A DNA stretch of 64,000 nucleotides from Aegilops tauschii subsp. strangulata. Taxonomy: Eukaryota > Streptophyta > Magnoliopsida > Poales > Poaceae. The notes beneath the pieces are model-generated. The model ran no database searches, had not been told where the DNA came from, and saw nothing but the letters and a program-made list of their open reading frames with translations. The stretch is from NCBI RefSeq assembly GCF_002575655.3, contig NC_053041.3, forward strand, positions 120,434,318 to 120,498,317, given 5' to 3'. This document shows, in pieces, positions 56,845-64,000 of the stretch (its first letter is position 1; the number at the start of each line of letters is the position of its first letter). Made by a program: the position numbers and the translations under genes.

Positions 56845-57460
56845 TGGATGAACAGTGAGCGTTGCGGGGGGGGTTGGATGAACAGTTCCCGGTGGGGGTG
56901 GATGAACAGGACCCCGTGGTGTTGCCTCTGGATGAACAGTACCCCGATCGTTCGAGCCGGTTGGGGCAGGATGAACAGGACCCCGTGGAGGGCAGGATGC
57001 ACAGCACCACCCCGTGGAGGGCAGGATGAACAGTAGAAGGTGCAGGGCAGGATGAACAGTAGCCCGTGGAGGGGTGGTTGAACAGGAGCCCGTGGAGAGG
57101 GCTGGTTGAACAGTAGCCGGTGGAGTAGCGCGCGGCGGAGGCTGGATGAACAGGAGCCCGTGGATGAACAGTCGCAGGTGGAGGCTGGAGAAGGTCGACG
57201 GTGGATGAACAGTAGCCCGTGGAGGCTGGAGGGGGTCGACGGTGGAGATGAACAGTATCCCGTGGGGTCCCGTTTTGCGGTGCGCCACACCCCTCCCGAT
57301 GAACAGGACCCCCGTTTCGACCGTAGCGCTCCAACACAAGTCCGTTTCCTCCGTTTTGCGGTACGCCACACCCCTCCCGATCAATAGGACCCCTGTTTCG
57401 ACCGTAGGAGGTCTGTTTCCTCCGTTTTGCGGTATGCTAGACCCCTCCCGATGAACAGGA
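56845..57460 (+). repeat. Degenerate TGGATGAACAGTA array
   Basis: About sixteen occurrences of GATGAACAG or a one-base variant at 23-45 bp spacing, usually followed by TANCCCGTGGAGGNTGG. The minus strand reads as repeated CTGTTCATCC and gives long but repetitive open frames. Confidence 0.85.
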
Positions 57461-57649
57461 TCCCGTTTCGAACGTGGCCGGTCGAACACAAGGCCGTTTC
57501 CTCCGTTCTGCGGTACGCCAGGCCTCGTTTCCATCGTCTGTTCCGTCCAAGCCCTCGCGATGAACACGACGACGCATTCCGTTCCGACCCAGCCGGTTGG
57601 CTCCCCATGAACACGATGATGACGCTGTTTCTCCTTTCCGACCCAGCCA

Positions 57650-57850
57650 GGTACATGAGCCCTGGCCGTACGTATGCGCGAGTAGGCGTTCGAGACCCTG
57701 CCTGTATGTACGTACGTGGCCGAATTTTCTTTCTTGCACACTGGCCGCTGTATGTACGTGTACATGCTACGTGCGCGCCTCTACTACGAAACGTGCACGC
57801 CTCTACATCGACCAGTATGTACGTACATGTTCGCGACCAGAATGACAACG
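57650..57850. repeat. TACGTA/GTACGT-rich stretch
   Basis: Many overlapping TACGTA and CGTACGTA palindromes and ACGTGC words (57665-57680, 57708-57720, 57750-57775, 57815-57830). No gene is supported. Confidence 0.6.
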
Positions 57851-57867
57851 CTACATACGCTTTGACC

Positions 57868-58135
57868 AGGTGGGTCCCGACTGTCAGGAACTTCCTTGCG
57901 TGCGAAGATGTAGCTGGTGGGTCCCAGCAGTCAGGGGGCGAATCGCTTTTTTTTGCCCGGACGCACTTCCTTGCATGCGAAGATGTAGCTGGTAGGTCCC
58001 AGCAGTCAGGGGGAAATGTTTTTTTTGTGAAATATAGTTGCCCGTCCGGTGGGTCCCTGCTGTCAGGTGGAGGAATAATTATTTTGCGCGTAATAAGGAG
58101 GCACTTCCTTGCGGCCGCCATGGACCCAGCTGTCA
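57868..58135 (+). repeat. Direct repeats CACTTCCTTGCATGCGAAGA type
   Basis: The block CTTCCTTGCNTGCGAAGATG, then TAGCTGGTGGGTCCCAGCAG and TCAGGGGG, occurs at about 57888 and 57966. Partial copies are at 57868, 58044 and 58105. GGTCCC(A)GC(T/A)GTCAG is shared with 58610 and 59531. Confidence 0.8.
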
Positions 58136-58739
58136 GCCTCTCCACGTACAGTACTCTTCCGATGGAAGTCGTTCCTTGACCACGTTGACCACGCCGCGCC
58201 GAGAGCACCAGGGCGGTGGACGACGACGAGGCCTAGGAAGGGGACGACGCGGAGCCGGGGAAGACGCGGCAGTGGAAGCCCACGCGGAGAGGAGTACGAG
58301 GGTTCACTGGTTCGGCTGCGGTGTGAGGCTGCCGTCGCCGCAGGGCCTGGCCAGCGGCGGGAATAGTAGGGGGTGGTGAGGCCTCCACAGCAGCACAGCC
58401 GGCCATGGGAGGCAGGAGCATGCGGCATGACTGGCGCTGCTTTGGGCGGCTGGAGCAACAAGACCAGAGGTTGAAGAAGCACTGTGGCCGTTGGATGGAC
58501 ATCGTACGGTCACTGGAGCTAGAATCGTTCATATTGACTAAGTTGACAAAGCACTCCATCCCCGACAACTTAGTAGGCCCATAGGCCAGCTTCCGAAATG
58601 GTGCACCCCAGATGTCAGGGGGAGGAATCATTTTTTGGGCGAGTGAAGCTAGAATATCCAAGATTGAAGAAGAAGCACGACATCCGTTGGATGGACATCC
58701 AACGGCCACTACTGCTAGAACCGTGTGTTGACTATAAGT

Positions 58740-59480
58740 TAATAAAGCCTTGCATACGCGTCAACTCTTTTTTTTAGGGGACGCGTCAACTTAGTAAGGC
58801 CACAAGTGTGTGGTAGAGAACTTATAGCCCATTTGTGATTTGTAAGAATGTGCAGCCAATTTTTGAATTCTAATGGAATTTACTACAGCCCATTTACAGT
58901 TTGTTACAAGTACAGCCCATTTCAACCAACCGTTCAAAACAGAATTCAATAAAATTAACCACATTTTGATGGGATCCGAAATATTTTTATCCCGAAATTT
59001 CTAGTCAGATTAAATACAATTTCAATATAAATTTATATTACGTAAAAATCCAACGAAACATTGCGCACGCAATAATTAATGAAATTAAAATTTTCAATAT
59101 CCAAAAATAATAGTTTATAAAGTAATTACGTGTTTGGTGCATTTTTTATAGTTACTGCCCAGTTTTTATAATTAAATCCCATTTATTATTTCATAAAGCC
59201 CATTTTCTTGTTAAGCCTAATGCATCCCTCCTAGGAAAGATTTGCAGCCCAGCGGGGCAGAGAATAACACGTAAAAAAATGGGCTTGACCTTGCCTGGGT
59301 ATTCCTAAAAAAAGTATAGCTGGGCTAGCCATTTTCAGCTTCAAAAAAATTAATATCTGGGCTGGATATCTGGCCTGGGCTAGACAGGCCACAGCCTGCC
59401 CAGTTAATAGCTGCAGCGATGTTTTCGTTGTTGTTCAGAGGAGAAAAAATTATATCTGGGCTAAACATCGCTCAGGAAAA
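58740..59480. other. AT-rich stretch with repeated 'CAGCCCATTT' words
   Basis: No gene. CAGCCCATTT/ACAGCCCATT words recur (58852, 58885, 58914), as do TATCTGGGCT words (59353, 59454). Probably decayed internal DNA of CACTA-4. Confidence 0.45.
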
Positions 59481-59885
59481 ACTCTGCAGTGCTCACACCT
59501 CAAAAACACAAATATTGCTGGAGCTGCTTGGTCCCAGCTGTCGGCCGCTTCTTGTGCAATTCTCTCGTTTATTGACTACATAGGTTCACAATGGTGTGGG
59601 ACCGTGATGTCAGGAAACCAGGAGGAAGCAAAAAAATTATAGTTTTATATACTAATAAGGAGGCACTTGCTGTCATCCTCTCCAAGTAAAGTCATCTCCT
59701 CATCCTCATGTCCGTTGACCATGTTGATAACACGAGACGGCGGCGCCACAGCGAGCGCAACAACTCGAAGAAAGACGGAGAGGGCCTCGCGGGCCCTACG
59801 GATGGTCTGATACAGCGCCCGCTACTCATTCGGGAAGCCGGGATCATAGGGCCACATGTCCGCGATGGCATTGTCGTTCGCTTGT

Positions 59886-60287
59886 TCACCGGTGCTCATT
59901 GAGGAGACGGAGGTTGCAGCACAGGTCCTCCTGCACTGGTAGCTCTTCCGCCATTAGGGTGTCGAAGTGCGGCCGCACCTGCTCTATGGTGAACACGGCA
60001 TGAACCGGCTTGGGCAGTGGCGCCGGCTCCTGGCCGGAAGCTACGTCCATCGTCTGATTGTCGTCGCTCAGGTCGGCGAGGTAGCTGGCGAGCCAGCATG
60101 TCCGGCTGCTGGACTGACCCGCTGCCAAGCACGAGTCTGACTGCCCTGGCCCACCCAGACCGCCTCCCTCGCCCGCGCGCGCTTTCCGCCCGAAACGGTC
60201 AGCACCGCCCGCCCCGCTTCCCGGTGCATGCGATTGCTCCACCTTCAAACGACACAAGTGCTGTCCGTCCGTCCTTCTGCCGCCCAC
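59886..60287 (-). CDS. Possible divergent ORF, function unknown
   Basis: 133 codons ending VFTIEQVRPHFDTLMAEELP then VQEDLCCNLRLLNEHR. The C-terminal 55 residues look like ordinary coding sequence; the N-terminal part is Gly/Arg/Ser-rich and less convincing. Its 5' end faces the orphan gene at 60439, leaving about 150 bp between the two starts. Not recognised. Confidence 0.3.
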   Translation of the reverse strand: MGGRRTDGQHLCRLKVEQSHAPGSGAGGADRFGRKARAGEGGGLGGPGQSDSCLAAGQSSSRTCWLASYLADLSDDNQTMDVASGQEPAPLPKPVHAVFTIEQVRPHFDTLMAEELPVQEDLCCNLRLLNEHR

Positions 60288-60358
60288 ATTAATGTTATGC
60301 GGTTGCCGAGGCGGCTACTCCGGCGCCACACGTCCGTCCCTCCGCCACCCACCATTGC

Positions 60359-60366
60359 TATATAAA
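60359..60366 (+). promoter_or_regulatory. TATA box of the orphan gene
   Basis: TATATAAA in GCTATATAAACTGC, 73 bp upstream of the ATG at 60439. The intervening leader is CT-rich (TTCCTATTCTCCTGTCC). Confidence 0.65.
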
Positions 60367-60438
60367 CTGCTGCGCCGGCCATAGACGCAGTCATCCGCAT
60401 CGGTTCCTATTCTCCTGTCCACACCACTACTGCCCACC

Positions 60439-60981
60439 ATGGCTTCCTCGCGCTCCAGCGCTCTTCGGGACAGGCGGACGATGGACCACAAGGAGATGGC
60501 AGCCATTGATGCTGACTGGCTGGCCGGCAGGCAGCCGGAGGACGATGACGTCCCAATGGAGAACATGGTAGTCGACGATCCGGCACCAACCCCCTCCTCC
60601 GTGCGATCCTCGCTGGTGCATTGCACCATCACCATCGGCGAGGCCCGTGCCCAAGATATGGACACGGTGAGGCAGAAGCGTGAGGAGCAGTTCCGGGAGG
60701 CGCAGGCCGACGCCGCCTACAAGCACCATCTCCTCCAGGAGCACCTACAGGCGGAGGAGCAGATCACCGCGGAGCGAGCGGAGCAGGAGGCGCTGCTCGA
60801 CTCGTACCGCTCCGCCCGCGAGGGCTGCCTCGAGCGCTGGCGGTACCGCATGCGGGTGGCAGAGGTTGCGGCCGCCTACAAAGAGGGCGATGAAGCGGAC
60901 GAGGCGCTGTTTGGCGAGACCGAGGACGAGGCAGAGGACAATGCCGGCTCCGACGAGTCCCCGCTCCGCTGGCGTCGATGA
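60439..60981 (+). CDS. Orphan gene, charged coiled-coil protein
   Basis: 180 residues beginning MASSRSSALRDRRTMDHKEM. Residues about 70-150 are an Arg/Glu/Ala-rich helix (KREEQFREAQADAAYKHHLL; EEQITAERAEQEALLDSYRS), probably a coiled coil. The end is acidic (EDEAEDNAGSDESP). No signal peptide or known domain is seen. The ATG has a good context (CACCATGGC) and a TATA box at the right distance. The stop lies inside the first copy of a 49-bp tandem repeat whose length is not a multiple of three, so repeat number and phase set the C-terminus. It may be a Triticeae-specific gene or a gene carried by CACTA-4. Confidence 0.6.
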   Translation: MASSRSSALRDRRTMDHKEMAAIDADWLAGRQPEDDDVPMENMVVDDPAPTPSSVRSSLVHCTITIGEARAQDMDTVRQKREEQFREAQADAAYKHHLLQEHLQAEEQITAERAEQEALLDSYRSAREGCLERWRYRMRVAEVAAAYKEGDEADEALFGETEDEAEDNAGSDESPLRWRR

Positions 60982-61180
60982 GGCCCTGCTCCGCCGAGGC
61001 CCCGCGGCGCCAACAACGAGGCAGAGGACACCGCCGGCTTCGCCGAGGCCCCACCCTGCCGGCAATGAGGGGGAGGATTTTCCCCCGCTCCGCCGAGGCG
61101 CCGCCCGCCGGCAACGAGACAGAGGACATCGCCGGCTCCGCCGAGGCCCCGCCCCGCTGCCAACGAGGCCGCGCCACACA
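60920..61180 (+). repeat. 49-bp tandem repeats at the 3' end of the orphan gene
   Basis: About five or six diverged copies of a unit like CAACGAGGCAGAGGACATCG plus CCGGCTCCGCCGAGGCCCCG plus CCCCGCTGC. Each copy shifts the frame by one, and the same GAGGA and GCCGAGGCCCC words appear in successive frames. Confidence 0.8.
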
Positions 61181-61278
61181 GAAAACGAGGAAGAGTAGAA
61201 CATGGTAGGTCGCCGCCGCTCGGGTCCAAGTAAGGCCACCGCTGCTACCCTCCGGTTGCTGGCACTAAGCTGTACATC

Positions 61279-61400
61279 ATGGAGCAATTCTATGATTACA
61301 GGCTGATTCAAAAGCGCTCCGTGGTTGAGCAAGCTCATGAGATACAGTCATTTGCTAGAGAACTTGAGCACTTCAGTTGTATGCTACCGGACAATGTGCA
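61279..61400 (+). pseudogene. Copia gag fragment
   Basis: Reads MEQFYDYRLIQKRSVVEQAH then EIQSFARELEHFSCMLPDN, a segment characteristic of Copia-type gag (UBN2-like) proteins. Flanking gag sequence is not recognisable. It directly follows the repeats of the orphan gene and may have been captured with it. Confidence 0.65.
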
Positions 61401-61490
61401 AAGTAAAAAAAGGAACAAAAGGAGTACAAAGAGTTTGAGCAGCTTTTTAGCGTTCCTGTACATTGCAATCACAGTGATTCACATGTCATA

Positions 61491-63628
61491 GAGAACATTC
61501 AAAACAATCGATGATTATGCATCTCTGCGATTCACATGTCAGAGCCAATATTTACCTCACAACTAAAGAATAAAGAAAAAAAGGATCGACGCTGCTGACA
61601 GCAAAGGGCGTCCCATTCGAAAATATCAAACACATGTCTTCTTGCTAAAATCAATGAGCAAAATTTGACAAGGTTTTCCCATTCCAAAATATCAAATGCC
61701 TACGATTCTGGAATGGGCAGGGTTTGCCATCAGTTCGGACATTGACATGGCACCTCGTGCTAAATAAACCAGTTGTTCTTTTTGTGCAGTTCCACCAAAA
61801 TCAACCAAATTCGCGCGTAGCTTGTATGATTTCGCCCTTATATGTTGCAACGCCTTGAACTTATCGTCACCTCCTTTCTTGTGGTGGAAATGAATGATTC
61901 GACGTATTCATGAACATTTTGTGCAGTTCCCATTGAAATCAAGCTGAGCACCCCTGTTTGCACAAATACAAAAAAGTGATTAGTATAAAGCAAATTGTAC
62001 TATGAATTGACAGTTTAAACAGGCACCTACATGGTCCATGTAGAGCACTCTTTTACAATAATGGAACTCACCGGAAAGAATCCTAGAACAACATTGTACT
62101 CGCGCATCACAGCAAGAAAATGGAGATTTGTCAGTCCTTATGAGCTGAAGTTAGTTTGGTCTTGTCGGGGGTAATGTAACCATCCTTCAACTGCTCCTTC
62201 TGATGAGAAGATAGACAGGGCTTCTTCATCCTGGCATAATCGGAACTAGTCACTTCACGTACTCCATATTCTTCTTTAGAGGAGGATGATCCTGTTGTGC
62301 AAAGACAAGAGGATAACTAAATGCTAGCATCCCTGTTTGCTCGAAAAAAGGAAAGGAAATATTTAAAACAGCACAGATGAAGCACTTCTCAAGGACAATA
62401 CCACTTTTTGATGACAACATCTAAACAGTAGCACAGCACCAATAGAGATGACAAAGCTCAATCATATGGATGAAATCAGTGGGCGAGTACCAACCTTTGT
62501 CAGGAGGCTTATTGTGTAGAGCATACAGATGAGGCACTTCTCCGGAACCATTTGTTGCTATCTACCGTGGTGGCCATGCTTACTATATACTCCCCGATTA
62601 GATTAATGTTTCCAACATCTTCTGGTGCAGATCCACTAAAATATATGGTATCTTCAAAGAAGATCCCTATTTGCACAAGTAGAGATAATTATGTATTACA
62701 TTAAGAGTGGCATCAAATCAGTGGCAAAACAATTGCTCGTTCCAGCCATAGCAATAAATCAAGATGCAAAACTATATCATTACTTGTGTCATCACAGTTC
62801 CAGTGCTTCTTTACAGCACCAGGAGTTGATTTTTGTTTTTCTTCCGCTTGTTCTTCCCCTTCATCACTTGGTTCAATAACAGACAAGCTTTCGCCTTCAA
62901 TGTAAGATTTGGCATGTCAATTAGGTTGCACAAGTATAGCACTAAACAATGACATTAATTTTCTGATGAAAGTGGCAAAATATAGCCCAACAGTTGTGAA
63001 ATACCCTTATCTTACCTCAATGGGATATTACGGTGCACATACAGATTGGAAGTCTTGTCTCCATTTGTGCAGTTCACTAAAATCAAGCAACATTACCGTA
63101 CAGGTAGCACAACATATGAAAGCACACTGCAGAATCATGTGAAAGAAGGCTAGTACTGACCTCTCATGACGCAGAATTCAAACAACTCACAAGAAGAAGA
63201 TCTGAACCAAATTTGCCAACACGGATAGGAAGTAAGATCTCGTCTTGTGCAGTTCCACTAAGATCAAGCAATCAAGCAATGTTGTCGGTGTGACATTTTG
63301 GTTGAACTGCACAAAACACTCTTAAAACAAAAGTGTTTTCTGCAGTGCACCAAAAGGTCACAATGGCAACGAGGTGAAGTAGATAACCCTGTTTACATAA
63401 AGGTGCAAAGGAAACAACTAGTGGTCAATAACGGTGGATGACACAGAAGCCAACAAAAAGAAGCATCTACCTTATCTAAATGGGAAAGAAAGCAAGACAG
63501 TAGCATTTCTCAAACGGTGGCATTGATTAATATTAACAGAGAGATTATATTAACAATAAAATTCATTAAACATGTAATTTGCTTTTAACTGTGGCATTGC
63601 ATCAATTTTCCAGCGGCATTATTAGAGG
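61491..63628. other. Unassigned DNA with a recurring TGTGCAGTTCCACTAAAATC phrase
   Basis: No gene is supported in about 2.1 kb. The phrase TTTGTGCAGTTCCACNAAAATCAA recurs in variants at about 61783, 61918, 63063 and 63243. CCCTGTTTGCACAAATA-type phrases occur at about 61953, 62330 and 62665. The alternation suggests a decayed modular repeat or a duplicated intron/exon series. Confidence 0.45.
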
Positions 63629-63905
63629 GTGTTTGTTTACAGGGACATTTTGGTGGAGGGACTAAAAAAACTCCGTGTCAGTCCCATCTAAACCAAACAG
63701 GAGGGACTTTTAGGGACTAAAAGTGGGCATTTGGGACTAAAGAAAGAAGACCCCTAGGGAGTCTTTTTGGGACTTTTTCCAACAGTTTCCCCTGCCACGC
63801 ATCGCACCTTGTCAATATTAGTTCACTACTAGGGGTAACATGGTCTTTTAGCATGTCATTTAATAACCTCTAGTCCATGTTTAGTCCCTGGAACCAAGCA
63901 GGTAG
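63629..63905. mobile_element. MITE with GGGTGTTTGTTT..CAGGGAC ends
   Basis: Left end GGGTGTTTGTTTACAGGGAC. The inverted right end reads ACCTGCTTGGTTCCAGGGAC, an imperfect inverted repeat. The interior is rich in GGGACT/AGTCCC words. It resembles a common grass hAT- or Harbinger-type MITE; the superfamily is not certain. The right edge is within a few bases of the LTR at 63917. Confidence 0.6.
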
Positions 63906-63916
63906 GGACTAGGGAG

Positions 63917-64000
63917 TGATACGTCTCCAACGTATCAATAATTTTTTATTGTTCCATGCTATATTGTATTCTGTTTTGGACATTATTGGGCTTTATTATA
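63917..64000 (+). repeat. Start of another Gypsy LTR, cut by the window edge
   Basis: Begins TGATACGTCTCCAACGTATC and continues TGTTCCATGCTATATTGTAT, a common Triticeae Gypsy LTR start that differs from the LTRs at 17552 and 51426. Confidence 0.75.

Larger units (their letters stand above)
56336..59700 (+). mobile_element. CACTA-4 left terminus and internal DNA
   Basis: Begins CACTACAAAAAAAGACACAT inside the Gypsy-W RNase H codons. Subterminal TATGACA/CATGAC words and GGGCC words resemble CACTA-3, whose inverted end also reads CACTACAAAAAAG. No transposase is seen. The right end was not found, so the extent given is a guess; it may continue through the genes at 59886-60981. Confidence 0.55.

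Noticed and set aside
56481..58208. Minus-strand frames of 200-315 residues rich in Cys/Ser/His/Pro
   Set aside because: They follow the TGAACAG array and GC-rich repeats; the residue pattern (CSS, LLFI, VHP) simply repeats with the DNA unit.
60421..60440. CACTACTGCCC near 60424 as a CACTA terminus
   Set aside because: It lies in the leader of the orphan gene, and no subterminal repeats or matching inverted end follow.
63823..63835. CACTACTAGGGG near 63824 as the end of CACTA-4
   Set aside because: It has the wrong orientation for a right terminus and sits inside the GGGACT-rich MITE.
1..64000. CRISPR-like or bacterial systems suggested by the regular repeats
   Set aside because: The repeats (30, 44, 49, about 150 and about 180 bp) are directly tandem without unique spacers, no Cas-like gene exists, and all context is plant transposons.

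Overview
This is a repeat-dense stretch of plant nuclear DNA, most likely from a Triticeae grass (wheat, goat-grass or a close relative). The evidence is an Angela/BARE1/WIS-type Copia LTR, several Gypsy families with long LTRs beginning TGATACGTC, CACTA transposons with TTTGCCGTC subterminal repeats, and Stowaway MITEs beginning CTCCCTCCGT. No bacterial-type operon, tRNA, rRNA or CRISPR array was seen. Family names are from recognition and were not checked against a repeat database.

Layout. (1) 1-80 and 10781-11655: a minus-strand Gypsy pol fragment (called Gypsy-A here), split by a complete 10.7 kb CACTA element (CACTA-1, 81-10777) with a GGT target duplication. CACTA-1 has a dead TNP2 transposase gene (7980-4332, minus) followed by a TNPA-like gene (4194-1727, minus). 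The TNPA-like gene can be read as eight exons with consistent GT-AG borders and an open frame. Upstream of TNP2 lie two hairpins, a G-run array, a polypyrimidine tract and telomere-like repeats. (2) 11656-17118: low-complexity GT/GA-rich DNA, a promoter-like stretch with repeated E2F-like words, a diverged duplication and a Stowaway MITE. (3) 17119-27161: a Gypsy element without pol (Gypsy-S, Sabrina-like) with two LTRs, a gag-protease frame and a second ATHILA-ORF1-like frame, preceded by the 3' tail of another copy. (4) 27162-30547: unrecognised gene-like fragments, a triplicated repeat, a second Stowaway MITE and the right end of another CACTA (CACTA-3). (5) 30548-34880: part of a second copy of the CACTA-1 type (CACTA-2), cut by an Angela-type Copia element (34881-51425). 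(6) The Angela 5' LTR is split by a 9.15 kb non-autonomous Gypsy (Gypsy-F, 36193-45345). This carries a protein gene on the strand opposite to its own gag-protease. (7) The Angela 3' LTR is split by an Athila-like Gypsy (Gypsy-W, from 51426) with intact gag-protease and reverse transcriptase frames. Its pol is cut in RNase H by a fourth CACTA-type terminus (CACTA-4, 56336). (8) 56336-63916: GC-rich tandem arrays, an orphan gene with a TATA box (60439-60981), a Copia gag scrap and a MITE. A further LTR starts at 63917.

Most genes here serve transposition, and nearly all are broken. The exceptions are the CACTA-1 TNPA-like gene, the Gypsy-W gag-protease and (up to its break) pol frames, and the small orphan gene at 60439. 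The most unusual signals are: an identical 13-base polypurine-tract word present both at retrotransposon 3' ends and inside gag codons; a TTTAAAC slippery heptamer exactly in the gag/pol overlap of Gypsy-W; and a long hairpin upstream of a CACTA transposase gene.
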